A stretch of 64,000 nt of DNA from Bradyrhizobium ivorense (GCF_900696085.1 NZ_CAADFC020000005.1:1-64000); one strand, 5' to 3'; positions 1 to 7,849 are shown, numbered from the stretch's first letter. Program-made: numbers and translations. The notes: generated by a model from the sequence alone, not told the origin.

Positions 1-455
1 GCCGCCACGATCCCGAGCTCGCTCAGCGCCGCCCGCAGCGCGTTCGCGGCCATCGTCCGCTGCCGAACCAGCAGCGCGCGGGTGCCGTGAACCGCCAGCG
101 CCGCCTGCTGCGCGACGCTCTTCACCGCCACAAAGCGCATCGTCGGCCGGCTCACCGCCTCGCAGATCGCCTCCGCGTCCCGGCCATCGTTCTTGTTGCG
201 CTTCACATAAGGCTTCACATAGGCCGGCGGCATCAGCTTGACTTCGTGGCCGTACTTCCCGATCACCCGTGCCCAATGATGCGCGCTGCCACAGGCCTCC
301 ATGCCCACCAGGCACGGCGGCAACTGCGCAAAAAACTTCTCCACGGCGGCCCGCCGAAGTTGCCGCCTCAGCACCACAGCTCCCGCCGCATCAACCCCGT
401 GAACTTGAAACACGTTCTTCGCCAAGTCCAAACCAATCGTGCTAATCTTCGTCAT
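1..455 (-). CDS. IS110-family transposase, 3' part beyond window
   Basis: DEDD-type (RuvC-like) recombinase that moves the insertion sequence. The 151 codons visible start MTKISTIGLDLAKNVFQVHG, the first acidic strand of the RuvC-like fold (Asp in GLDLAKN), followed by GMEACGSAHHW with the second acidic residue and KNDGRDAEAICEA with the third acidic cluster, all typical of IS110/IS1111 transposases. The start ATG is at 455-453. The C-terminal serine-containing transposase_20 domain lies beyond position 1, so intactness cannot be judged. An 11-bp inverted repeat abuts the start codon on its 5' side. Confidence 0.88.
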   Translation of the reverse strand, partial: MTKISTIGLDLAKNVFQVHGVDAAGAVVLRRQLRRAAVEKFFAQLPPCLVGMEACGSAHHWARVIGKYGHEVKLMPPAYVKPYVKRNKNDGRDAEAICEAVSRPTMRFVAVKSVAQQAALAVHGTRALLVRQRTMAANALRAALSELGIVA

Positions 456-523
456 GGACGGTCCCCTTGTCTGGTCGAATCAACATCACCAGTCTGGCAC
501 ACTGATGCCGTTGGGGGCCGTCC
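456..523 (-). promoter_or_regulatory. Hairpin in the leader of the IS110 transposase gene
   Basis: GGACGGTCCCC at 456-466 can pair with GGGGGCCGTCC at 513-523 (11 pairs, one of them G-U in RNA). On the transposase strand the stem ends directly at the ATG, so it could hide the ribosome-binding site. IS110-group elements encode their bridge RNA in this non-coding end, but about 75 bases is shorter than the known bridge RNAs of roughly 180 bases. A hairpin is seen; its role is inferred. Confidence 0.4.
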
Positions 524-532
524 ACCCCATCT

Positions 533-648
533 TTGCGAGGAGCCAACGGGTCGCGCGAACGCGCGCCCGATGACAGGCTCCGCGACGAAGCAATCCATCC
601 CCCCGCGCTTGCGGACAGGTGGATTGCTTCGCTTCGCTCGCAATGACG
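533..648. repeat. Extragenic palindrome, family A, long variant, left end lost
   Basis: Matches the copy at 48094-48215, including an internal stretch with CCAACGGGTCGCGCGAACG and GCCCGATGACAGGCT that the copies at 34938-35016 and 39525-39608 lack. Its right arm ends with the usual GGATTGCTTCG...CGCAATGACG. The usual first bases (CGTCA) are missing, consistent with IS110 insertion at this point. Confidence 0.8.
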
Positions 649-696
649 GGTGGAGGGGTCCGGCCTCTCAGCAGAGAGCGACGTCCGTGGACAGGC

Positions 697-1104
697 TCAG
701 TTCGCGGCCATGTAGATCGAGAGTGCAAAGCCGGTGAGATGGTGCAGCGCCTGGTCGACGCCGATCAGCGTCCAGAACCAGGGATGGCCGGACTCCAGCG
801 TGACGTGGAAATGCGAGGCGCAGATGCCCTTGGCGCGGTCGACGATGATGTGGATCACGAAATCGACGAAGGCGACGTACCAGAAGCGCGGCGCCACCAG
901 GAGAATCAGCACCAATGCAACCGCGAGATGCACCAGGCAGTGCGCGAGCAGCGGGAGGCCCCAGCCGGTCTTCTGGTCCTTGCCGATCGCCATCCAGGCG
1001 TTCTGCAGCATGAAGTCGGCGATGATGTGCTTGGCCGTGAGCAGCAGCATCCATCCGACCAGGGCACCAACCGACACCGACGATGACAGGGAGGGAAACA
1101 ACAA
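697..1104 (-). CDS. DUF3307 family membrane protein
   Basis: Predicted inner-membrane protein of 135 residues with about four hydrophobic segments. The signature LLTAKHIIADFMLQNAWM near residues 20-40 and later histidine-containing helices (FVIHIIVDRAK, VDQALHHLTG) are characteristic of DUF3307, a family without established biochemical function. The His and Asp residues lie within membrane segments, as is usual for the family. It stands alone, with the insertion sequence and a palindrome downstream and an uncharted 368-base gap upstream. The start is the first in-frame ATG; a ribosome-binding site is not convincing. Confidence 0.8.
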   Translation of the reverse strand: MLFPSLSSSVSVGALVGWMLLLTAKHIIADFMLQNAWMAIGKDQKTGWGLPLLAHCLVHLAVALVLILLVAPRFWYVAFVDFVIHIIVDRAKGICASHFHVTLESGHPWFWTLIGVDQALHHLTGFALSIYMAAN

Positions 1105-1472
1105 GCTGACGCCCTTTGACGTGAATGAATGTGATCGCAGGAAATCCGGGTCAGGCCGTCAGCACAATCTCGCAAACCAAAGCTTGTCTCATTTATGACA
1201 TCTCCGGCGGCGGATTGCACCAGCGATGCGCTGAAAATCACATGTGTGTTCGCCCCCCGATAGTGGCGATCGTCATGCGGCATCGCGGCGCAGGTCCGCC
1301 GGTTAAGGTTACGGCCGGCCGCCGGTTTGCATTCCCCCAAGGGAGGTATATCGTCACGGAACGTGCGAAATTTTCTTTCTTTTGTAGCCATTTACAAGTT
1401 CGCCGGGCAGCGCCGGTTCGGCTATGGCATACCGCATTCCCGGATGGGTGATGAGCCAAGAGTGCTTGGGCC
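1105..1472. other. Intergenic region, divergent promoters presumed
   Basis: This 368-base gap separates two divergently transcribed genes and so should contain both promoters. The only structure I see is a short inverted repeat, TTGTA (1382-1386) and TACAA (1393-1397). No convincing open reading frame, RNA gene or family repeat is visible. Confidence 0.4.
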
Positions 1473-2870
1473 ATGAGTGCTGAAGCTCCCTCGCCTGCGC
1501 CGGCCTTGCCGCCGGCTCGCGCCACGGTTGTGAAGAACAACCGCGCCCAGATCGTGATCTTTTCCGCCCTGACCCTGCTGCTGACCGCGGCGACGGTGTG
1601 GGGCGGCCAGGTCTGGCTGCGCAATTCGGAGACCCTGGTGTTCGCGGTCGGCGACCAAAACGGCCCCGAGGCGAAGTTCGCCGCCAAGCTGGCGACGGTG
1701 CTGAAGAACAACTCGTCGCGGCTGCGCCTGAAGATCGCAACCAACCCCGACAACGCCAAGGCGCTGGCGCAGTTCGACCGCCGCGACGCCAACCTCGCGA
1801 TCCTGCGCACCGACGCCAAGGTGCCGCCGCGCGCCCGCGCGCTCGCCATCCTCGAGCATGACGTGGTGCTGGTGCTGAGCCCCGGCGACAAGAAGATCAA
1901 GTCGTTCGCCGAGCTGAAGAAAAAGCGGATCGCCGTGGTCGGCGACGGCGACAACAGCGTCAACTTCGTACGCAGCGCGCTCGAGATTGCCGACAACCCC
2001 GATGCGGCGCAGCGGGTGCAGCCGGCGCCGCCGGGCACGCCGATCGACCGGCTGTTCGCATCCGGCTTCGGCGCCGTGATCGCGATCGAACACGCCTCCA
2101 AGTTCATCAAGGACAAGAGCTACGAGCAATTTGCGCGGCGCAGCGGCTTCACGCTGAACGCGATCGATGCCGCCAAGGCGCTCGCCCGCAAATATCCGGC
2201 GATCTCCGAGGAGACGGTCTCCAAGGGCATGCTGTCGGCCTCGCCGGCGATTCCCGACGACGACGTCGATACCATCGGGCTAGAGTGGCTGCTGGTCGCG
2301 CAATCGCGGATGTCGAGCACGACGGCGGCCGAGCTGGCGCGCCTGATCTACGAGAACAAGTCCGAGCTCGTGCTCGCCGACGGCTTCGCCTCCAAGATCG
2401 AGCCGGCGGAAACCGACAAGGATGCCTTCATCGTTGCCCATCAGGGCGCCGCAGAATACATCAATGACGACACCAAATCGTTCATGGATCGCTACAGCGA
2501 CGTGCTGTATCTCGCCGCCGCCGCGCTCAGCGTCATCGGCTCGATCTTCGCCGCGATCTACACCAAGGTCACCCGCGTCGCGCCGAGGAAAGCCAGCGAG
2601 CTTGCGGCGGCGATCCTCGAGATCGGCGAGCGGATGCAGCACGCCACCTGCATCGACCATCTCGACCAGCTGCAGGACGAGCTCGAGGCGATCCTGCGCC
2701 GCGCCGTGGTCGGCTTGCGCGACGGCAGCGTCTCCAGCGACGGGCTCGACACCTTCAAGCTCGGCTACGAGCTGGTGCGCGACGAAATCGCGCTGCGCCG
2801 CGACCACTTCAAGCGCCACCCGCCGGCGCAGGACGACAACGTCGTGGTGGTGAAGGCGGCGAACGCGTGA
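1473..2870 (+). CDS. TAXI-family TRAP-type solute-binding protein, membrane-anchored
   Basis: Periplasmic binding protein of the TAXI family (465 residues), expected to bind a small organic acid outside the inner membrane. An N-terminal membrane segment at about residues 25-47 replaces a cleavable signal peptide, the two-lobed binding domain follows (NLAILRTDAKVPPRAR, VVLVLSPGDKKIKS), and a second membrane helix lies near 344-364. About 100 cytoplasmic residues with helical, coiled-coil-like character complete the protein. TAXI proteins normally serve TRAP permeases, but no DctM/DctQ-type gene is nearby. The start ATG is preceded by only a weak ribosome-binding site. Confidence 0.8.
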   Translation: MSAEAPSPAPALPPARATVVKNNRAQIVIFSALTLLLTAATVWGGQVWLRNSETLVFAVGDQNGPEAKFAAKLATVLKNNSSRLRLKIATNPDNAKALAQFDRRDANLAILRTDAKVPPRARALAILEHDVVLVLSPGDKKIKSFAELKKKRIAVVGDGDNSVNFVRSALEIADNPDAAQRVQPAPPGTPIDRLFASGFGAVIAIEHASKFIKDKSYEQFARRSGFTLNAIDAAKALARKYPAISEETVSKGMLSASPAIPDDDVDTIGLEWLLVAQSRMSSTTAAELARLIYENKSELVLADGFASKIEPAETDKDAFIVAHQGAAEYINDDTKSFMDRYSDVLYLAAAALSVIGSIFAAIYTKVTRVAPRKASELAAAILEIGERMQHATCIDHLDQLQDELEAILRRAVVGLRDGSVSSDGLDTFKLGYELVRDEIALRRDHFKRHPPAQDDNVVVVKAANA

Positions 2871-2889
2871 ACGGCCGTTTGCTGTGAAC

Positions 2890-3024
2890 CGTCATCCCCG
2901 CGCAAAGGCTCCGCCTTTGTCGCTGGAGGAGCGCGCACTTGCGCGCGTCTCGAAGGATGAATCGGCCCGGCCGGTGGCCGTCGACCCTTCGAGGCTCGCA
3001 AGAGCTCGCACCTCAGGGTGACGG
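2890..3024. repeat. Extragenic palindrome, family B
   Basis: Imperfect inverted repeat beginning GTCATCCCCGCGCAAAGGC and ending CTCGCACCTCAGGGTGACGG, with the internal arms CTCGAAGGATGAATCGGCC and CCCTTCGAGGCTCGCAAGAG. Related copies are at 11242-11350, 15193-15350 and 51745-51880. Confidence 0.85.
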
Positions 3025-3075
3025 TGACGCATTGTGCTCGCGGCAATGCCGAATGCGCCTTGACGGCCGGCCCTT

Positions 3076-3095
3076 ATTTCAATATTCGTTGAAAT
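3076..3095 (+). promoter_or_regulatory. Probable ArsR operator touching the arsR start codon
   Basis: Perfect 7-bp inverted repeat ATTTCAA (3076-3082) and TTGAAAT (3089-3095) separated by six bases, very like ArsR/SmtB-family operators. It ends at the base before the arsR ATG, leaving no space for a normal ribosome-binding site. Autoregulation by arsenite is the expected function. Confidence 0.75.
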
Positions 3096-3440
3096 ATGGA
3101 AAAGACAGACGCCGTCAGCGCGCTTGGCGCGCTGGCGCAGGACAATCGGCTGGACGTGTTCCGCCTGCTGGTGCAGGCCGGCCCCGACGGGCTGTCAGCC
3201 GGCGCGGTGGCCGAGGCATTAGGACTTGCCCCCAATAGCCTGACCTTCCATTTCGACAGGCTGCGCGCCGCCGGGCTGATCGCGGTGCGCCGCGACGGAC
3301 GCTCGATGATCTACACGGCGCAATACGAGCAGATGAACGCGCTGCTCGCCTTCCTCACTGAAAACTGCTGCGGGGGCGTTTCATGCGCGCCCGCGGCCGA
3401 GTGCAAGCCCGCGCGCAAGCGGAAGAGCGAGATCGCCTGA
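3096..3440 (+). CDS. arsR: ArsR-family arsenic-responsive repressor
   Basis: Winged-helix repressor (114 residues) that should leave the operator at 3076-3095 when As(III) binds. The recognition region GLAPNSLTFHFDRLRAAGLI is at about residues 43-62. It lacks the classical ELCVCDL motif in the DNA-binding helix; instead cysteines cluster at the C terminus (Cys91, Cys92, Cys97, Cys103), resembling the three-cysteine site of Acidithiobacillus ferrooxidans ArsR. An in-frame TGA lies just upstream of the ATG and later start codons would remove conserved helix 1, so translation may be leaderless. First gene of an arsR-arsI-arsC-aqpS operon. Confidence 0.9.
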   Translation: MEKTDAVSALGALAQDNRLDVFRLLVQAGPDGLSAGAVAEALGLAPNSLTFHFDRLRAAGLIAVRRDGRSMIYTAQYEQMNALLAFLTENCCGGVSCAPAAECKPARKRKSEIA

Positions 3441-3451
3441 AAGGACAGACC

Positions 3452-3940
3452 ATGAAGCGCATGCATGTTCACGTCTCCGTCGAAGACCTGTCCCGCTCGA
3501 TCGGCTTCTACTCGGCGCTGTTCGCGGCGCAGCCTGCGGTGGTGAAGGCGGACTACGCGAAATGGATGCTCGACGATCCCCGCGTGAACTTTGCGATCTC
3601 GACCCGTGGCCGGCAGGTGGGCCTCGATCACCTCGGCATCCAGGTCGAGAGCGCGGACGAGCTGCATGAGGTCTATGACCGGCTACGCCAGGCCGGCGGC
3701 GAGATCATCGAGCAGGGCCAGACCACCTGCTGCTATGCCAAGTCGGAAAAATCCTGGATCGACGATCCCGCCGGGATCGCCTGGGAGACCTTTCACACCA
3801 CCGGCGAAAGCACCGACTATGGCGACGGCAGCGGCGAGAACCGCGCCCGCGTCGCGCAGGAAAAGCAAATTGCGCAGGAAAAGCCGAGCGCCTGCTGCGC
3901 CCCGCAGGCGGCGGCGAAGCCGTCGTCAGCGTGCTGCTGA
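3452..3940 (+). CDS. arsI: ArsI/CadI-type C-As lyase, VOC metalloprotein
   Basis: Cytoplasmic extradiol-dioxygenase-fold protein of 162 residues that in ArsI enzymes cleaves the carbon-arsenic bond of methylarsenite and trivalent aromatic arsenicals. The signature TTCCYAKSEKSW carries the vicinal cysteines (Cys93, Cys94); His5 or His7, His60 and Glu112 are the likely Fe(II) ligands. The C-terminal tail is cysteine-rich (ACCAPQ and SACC), as in many family members. An AAAGGA ribosome-binding site lies between the arsR stop and this ATG, 11 bases apart. CadI-like cadmium-induced proteins are close relatives, but the ars operon favours ArsI. Confidence 0.88.
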   Translation: MKRMHVHVSVEDLSRSIGFYSALFAAQPAVVKADYAKWMLDDPRVNFAISTRGRQVGLDHLGIQVESADELHEVYDRLRQAGGEIIEQGQTTCCYAKSEKSWIDDPAGIAWETFHTTGESTDYGDGSGENRARVAQEKQIAQEKPSACCAPQAAAKPSSACC

Positions 3941-3945
3941 GGCGC

Positions 3946-4362
3946 ATGAAGATGGATGTGATCATCTACCATAATCCGGACTGCGGCACGTCGCGCAACA
4001 CGCTGGCGATAATCCGCCACGCCGGCATCGAGCCGCATGTCGTCGAGTATCTGAAGACGCCGCCGGCCCGCGCCATGCTGCAGCAGCTGGTCGCGCGCAT
4101 GGGGATCGCGGTGCGCGATCTGCTGCGCGAAAAGGGCACGCCATACGCCGAACTCGGGCTCGCCAACACGGTCCTGACCGACGACGAACTGTTCGATGCG
4201 ATGCTGGCCCATCCGATCCTGATCAACCGGCCGATCGTCGTGACGCCGAACGGCGTGCGGCTGTGCCGGCCGTCCGAGACGGTGCTGGAGCTGCTTCCGC
4301 CGCAGCGCGGCGAGTTCGTCAAGGAGGATGGCGAACGGGTGCGGCTGGACCGCGGCGCGTGA
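3946..4362 (+). CDS. arsC: Arsenate reductase, glutaredoxin-type ArsC
   Basis: Reduces arsenate to arsenite with glutathione and glutaredoxin. The N-terminal motif YHNPDCGTSRNTL holds the catalytic cysteine (Cys13 from this start), and RPIVVTPNGVRLCRPSE has the conserved Arg residues that hold arsenate. Length (138) fits the family. A GAGG sequence at 3939-3942 supports the ATG at 3946, or alternatively 3952. The stop overlaps the aqpS ATG by one base (TGATG), so the two should be translationally coupled. Confidence 0.93.
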   Translation: MKMDVIIYHNPDCGTSRNTLAIIRHAGIEPHVVEYLKTPPARAMLQQLVARMGIAVRDLLREKGTPYAELGLANTVLTDDELFDAMLAHPILINRPIVVTPNGVRLCRPSETVLELLPPQRGEFVKEDGERVRLDRGA

Positions 4363-5042
4363 TGCGGCCGCTCGCGCAGCGCGCCTTCGCCGAGTGGCTC
4401 GGAACGGCCTTCCTGCTGGCGGCCGTGGTCGGCTCCGGAATCATGGCCGAACGGCTCGCCGGCGGCAACGCGGCGCTGGCCCTGCTCTGCAACACGATCC
4501 CGACCGGCGCCATTCTGGTGGTGCTGATCCTGGCGTTCGGCCCGGTCTCGGGCGCGCATTTCAATCCCGCGGTCTCGTTCGCCTTCGCGATCCGTCAGCA
4601 GGCACGCTGGACCGACACCGCAGTCTACGTCGCCGCGCAAATCGCGGGCGCAATTGCCGGAGTGTGGATCGCGCATCTGATGTTCGATCTTGAGGTCTGG
4701 CAGGTGTCGACGACCGCGCGCACCGGGACCGGGCAGTGGATCGCCGAAACCGTAGCGACGTTCGGCCTGCTGACGACGATCTTCGGGGTCGCGGCGCGAA
4801 CGCCGCAGGCGACGGCCTATGCGGTCGGGCTCTACATCACCTCGGCCTACTGGTTCACGGCCTCGACATCGTTCGCCAATCCCGCCGTGACCATCGCCCG
4901 CGCGCTATCCAACACTTTTGCCGGTATCGCGCCCGACGGGGTTGTGCCGTTCATTGCCGCCCAGCTTGCCGGCGCCTGCCTCGCGATCCCGGTCGCGCGC
5001 GTGCTGTGGCGGCCGCCGATTGACGCGGCGGTCAAAGCCTGA
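4362..5042 (+). CDS. aqpS: Aquaglyceroporin of the ars operon (AqpS-type)
   Basis: Inner-membrane channel of the MIP family (226 residues, six membrane helices). The two pore motifs are HFNPAVSF (NPA at 68-70) and FANPAVTIAR (NPA at 173-175, with the selectivity-filter arginine at 180). In Sinorhizobium meliloti AqpS lets the arsenite made by ArsC diffuse out, replacing an ArsB or Acr3 pump, and the position directly after arsC here points to the same detoxification route. No active arsenite pump is encoded in the window. Confidence 0.9.
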   Translation: MRPLAQRAFAEWLGTAFLLAAVVGSGIMAERLAGGNAALALLCNTIPTGAILVVLILAFGPVSGAHFNPAVSFAFAIRQQARWTDTAVYVAAQIAGAIAGVWIAHLMFDLEVWQVSTTARTGTGQWIAETVATFGLLTTIFGVAARTPQATAYAVGLYITSAYWFTASTSFANPAVTIARALSNTFAGIAPDGVVPFIAAQLAGACLAIPVARVLWRPPIDAAVKA

Positions 5043-5053
5043 GGAGAGCTGCC

Positions 5054-6256
5054 TCAGCCTGAAGCAGCCAGCACGCCGGCGATCGCGCTGAACACCACCA
5101 CCACGAGCGGCGGCGCGCGCCAGACCGTGAGCAGCACGAAGCCGACCAGCGCGATGCCGAAATCGCGCGGCCCAAGCACCGTACTGGTCCACACCGGCTG
5201 ATACAGCGCCGCGCCGAGAATGCCGACCACCGCCGCGTTGACGCCGCGCATCATCGCCTGGGCGCCGGCGCGCTTGCGAAACTCGTCCCAGAACGGCAGC
5301 GCCGCCAGCAGGATCAGGACGCCGGGCAGGAAGATGCCGAGCAATCCGATGATCGCCCCGGCAACGCCATGCGGCGCGATACCGACCACCGCACCGAGAT
5401 AGGCTGCGAAGGTGAACAGCGGGCCGGGCACCGCTTGCGCGGCGCCGTAGCCGGTGAGGAACGCGCTGTCATTGACCCACCCCGGAGTGACCACGGCCTC
5501 GCGCAGCAGCGGCAGCACCACATGGCCGCCGCCGAACACCAGCGCGCCGGAACGGTAGAACGCCTCGAACAGCGCGATGCCGCCATCGCCCGACAGCCGC
5601 GCCAGCACCGGCAGACCGATCAGCAGGATCGAAAAGGCGGCCAGCGCGGCAAGCCCGACGCGCCGCGACACCGGCACGGCGAAGTGGGTGGCGCCGCCGC
5701 CCTGCCCGGCGCGGCACAGCACAAGGCCGGCGAGGCCGCTGAGCAGGATGGCGCCGACCTGGACGACCGGCGACGTGCTGAACAGGATCAGCAGCGCGGC
5801 GAGGACCGCGATCGAGGCGCGGGTCCGATCCGGGCACAGCGTGCGCGCCATGCCCCACACCGCCTGCGCGACGATCGCGACCGCGACGAGTTTCAGCCCG
5901 TGCACCAGGCCGCTGCCGACGGGACCCGAGAGCGCGCTGGCGCCATAGGCAAACAGCACCAGCACGATCGCCGACGGCAGCGTGAATCCGGTCCACGCCG
6001 CCAGCGCGCCGGGATAACCCGCGCGCATCAGGCCGAGCGAAAAGCCGACCTGGCTGCTCGCCGGACCCGGCAGGAATTGGCACAACGCCACGAGATCGGC
6101 GTAGGCCTGTTCGTCGAGCCATTTGCGGCGCTCGACGAATTCATGCCGGAAGTAGCCGATATGGGCGATCGGCCCGCCGAACGAGGTCAGGCCAAGCCGC
6201 AGAAACACGCGAAACACCTCGGCGGCGCGGCCCACTGGTTGCTCGACTGTCATCAT
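5054..6256 (-). CDS. chrA: Chromate transporter ChrA, two-domain form
   Basis: Inner-membrane chromate efflux protein of the CHR superfamily (400 residues). Both homologous halves are present: the N-terminal half has FGGPIAHIGYFRHEFV and QFLPGPASSQVGFSLG, and the C-terminal half has FGGGHVVLPLLREAVV and GYGAAQAVPGPLFTFAAYLG. Length fits the long-chain CHR group. It converges on the ars operon, with only 11 bases between the stop codons. Its 5' end lies next to tupA, which is divergent from it. No chrB regulator is seen. Confidence 0.93.
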   Translation of the reverse strand: MMTVEQPVGRAAEVFRVFLRLGLTSFGGPIAHIGYFRHEFVERRKWLDEQAYADLVALCQFLPGPASSQVGFSLGLMRAGYPGALAAWTGFTLPSAIVLVLFAYGASALSGPVGSGLVHGLKLVAVAIVAQAVWGMARTLCPDRTRASIAVLAALLILFSTSPVVQVGAILLSGLAGLVLCRAGQGGGATHFAVPVSRRVGLAALAAFSILLIGLPVLARLSGDGGIALFEAFYRSGALVFGGGHVVLPLLREAVVTPGWVNDSAFLTGYGAAQAVPGPLFTFAAYLGAVVGIAPHGVAGAIIGLLGIFLPGVLILLAALPFWDEFRKRAGAQAMMRGVNAAVVGILGAALYQPVWTSTVLGPRDFGIALVGFVLLTVWRAPPLVVVVFSAIAGVLAASG

Positions 6257-6364
6257 TGACCTTGCCCACGCTGTTTGCCGGCGAAAATGTCGCGGACGGC
6301 ATCAGATGGATTTCACGCCCGTGTTGCAAGGGCTACACTGACGGCGACGTCGGGGAGAAGACAA

Positions 6365-7180
6365 ATGCGAAAATTCTTCATCGCCCTTGTGGGCATGCTG
6401 GCCTGGTGCGCGCCGGCAGCAGCGCAGGAGCGAACCATCACCGTGGCTTCGACGACGTCGACGGAGCAATCGGGCCTGTTCGGCCATCTGCTGCCGCAAT
6501 TCACCAAGGCATCGGGAATCGGAGTCAGGGTCGTCGCCGTCGGCACCGGTCAGGCCCTCGATATCGGACGACGGGGCGATGCCGACGTGGTGTTCGTTCA
6601 CGACAAGCCGGCCGAGGACAAATTCATGTCCGAGGGCCAGGGCGTGAAGCGCTTTGACGTCATGTACAACGATTTCGTCATCGTCGGACCAAAGGCTGAC
6701 CCGGCGCACATCGCCGGCGACAAGGACGTTGCTGCGGCGCTGCGCAAGATCGCGGCGGCGAAGGCGCCCTTCATCTCGCGCGGCGACCGCTCCGGAACGC
6801 ACCAGGCGGAGCTGCGGCTCTGGAAGGATGCCGGCATCGACCTCGCGGCGGTGAAAGGCGACTGGTATCGCGAAATCGGACAGGGCATGGGGCCGGCGCT
6901 CAACATGGCAGCGTCGACCGGCGGCTATGTGCTGTCGGATCGCGGCACCTGGCTGTCGTTCAAGAATCGCGGCGATCTCACGATCCTGACTGAAGGCGAC
7001 AAGCGGCTGTTCAACCAATATGGCGTGATGCTGGTCAACCCGGCCAACCATCCGAACGTCAAGGCACAGGACGGGCAGGCCTTCATCGACTGGCTGATCT
7101 CGCCGGCCGGACAGCAAGCCATCGCCGGCTACAAGGTCGGCAGCGAGCAGCTATTTTTCCCCAACGCGACCCACGAGTAG
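6365..7180 (+). CDS. tupA: Tungstate ABC transporter substrate-binding protein
   Basis: Periplasmic oxyanion-binding protein (271 residues) with a clear signal peptide (MRKFFIALVGMLAWCAPAAA, cut near residue 21). Conserved TupA features are ASTTSTEQSGLFGHLLPQF, GTGQALDIGRRGDADVVFVH, FISRGDRSGTHQAELRLW and GGYVLSDRGTWL. The start is set by GGGAGAAG 5-12 bases upstream and by the signal peptide. The last 30 bases overlap the end of the convergent tupB gene. The usual order in other bacteria is tupA-tupB-tupC on one strand, so this arrangement is rearranged. Confidence 0.92.
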   Translation: MRKFFIALVGMLAWCAPAAAQERTITVASTTSTEQSGLFGHLLPQFTKASGIGVRVVAVGTGQALDIGRRGDADVVFVHDKPAEDKFMSEGQGVKRFDVMYNDFVIVGPKADPAHIAGDKDVAAALRKIAAAKAPFISRGDRSGTHQAELRLWKDAGIDLAAVKGDWYREIGQGMGPALNMAASTGGYVLSDRGTWLSFKNRGDLTILTEGDKRLFNQYGVMLVNPANHPNVKAQDGQAFIDWLISPAGQQAIAGYKVGSEQLFFPNATHE

Positions 7181-7849
7181 GAACGCGACGGTCGAGACGG
7201 CCACACTCAGGGCCAGCAGGATCAGCCCAAGCCCGAGCGCCAAGGGCAGCTCGCCCTTGCTGGTCTCGAGCGCGATCGCCGTCGTCATGGTCCGCGTATA
7301 GCCGCGAATATTGCCGCCGACGATGATGATGGCGCCGACCTCGGCGATGGCGCGGCCGAAGGCAGCGAGAAAGGCGGTCAACAGCGACGCGCGTCCCAGC
7401 GCGAACAGCAGGGCGATGCTGCGCACATAGGACAGCCCGTCGGTCCGCGCCAGATCGCGATATTCCATCCACAGCAGCGATGACGGCCGATGCACCAGCG
7501 CAACCACGATCGGGGTGGCAAGCAGCGTCTGGGCAATCACCATGGCGGCCGGCGTGAACAGCAGGCCGGCCGGACCCAGCGGTCCGGAGCGCGACAGCAG
7601 CAGATAGAGCGCGAGACCAACCACCACCGGGGGAAGACCGAGCAGTGCATTGGTCAGCACGATGACGACTTGGCGGCCGCGAAATTTTGCAATGGCGAGC
7701 CAGGCGCCGATCGGCGCCCCGATCAGCAAGGCAAGGATGCTCGCCATCAGGCTGACGCGCAACGACAGCATGACGATGCCGAGCAGCTCGGCATCCGCAT
7801 CGGCGATCAGCGACAGCGCCGCACTGACGGATCGTGCGAAATCGCTCAT
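7151..7849 (-). CDS. tupB: Tungstate ABC transporter permease
   Basis: Inner-membrane permease of 232 residues with about five membrane helices. The ABC-permease coupling motif is GRAIAEVGAIIIVGGNIRGYTRTMTTAI near residues 165-192. It matches the single small permease of Tup-type tungstate importers and should work with TupA. Its start ATG overlaps the stop of the upstream isochorismatase-like gene (ATGA at 7849-7846), so it is the second gene of a two-gene unit. No ATPase gene follows; the 3' end runs into tupA on the other strand. Confidence 0.88.
   Translation of the reverse strand: MSDFARSVSAALSLIADADAELLGIVMLSLRVSLMASILALLIGAPIGAWLAIAKFRGRQVVIVLTNALLGLPPVVVGLALYLLLSRSGPLGPAGLLFTPAAMVIAQTLLATPIVVALVHRPSSLLWMEYRDLARTDGLSYVRSIALLFALGRASLLTAFLAAFGRAIAEVGAIIIVGGNIRGYTRTMTTAIALETSKGELPLALGLGLILLALSVAVSTVAFLLVGRVGEK

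Larger units (their letters stand above)
1..532 (-). mobile_element. IS110-family insertion sequence, left-edge fragment
   Basis: The transposase gene (1-455) and about 75 bases of non-coding DNA (456-532) form the upstream end of an IS110-type element whose other end lies outside the window. The outer boundary near 530-533 is inferred: from about 533 the sequence matches a palindromic repeat seen elsewhere in the window (for example 48094-48215), but the first bases of that repeat are missing here. IS110 elements often lack terminal inverted repeats and none is evident at this boundary. Confidence 0.75.
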
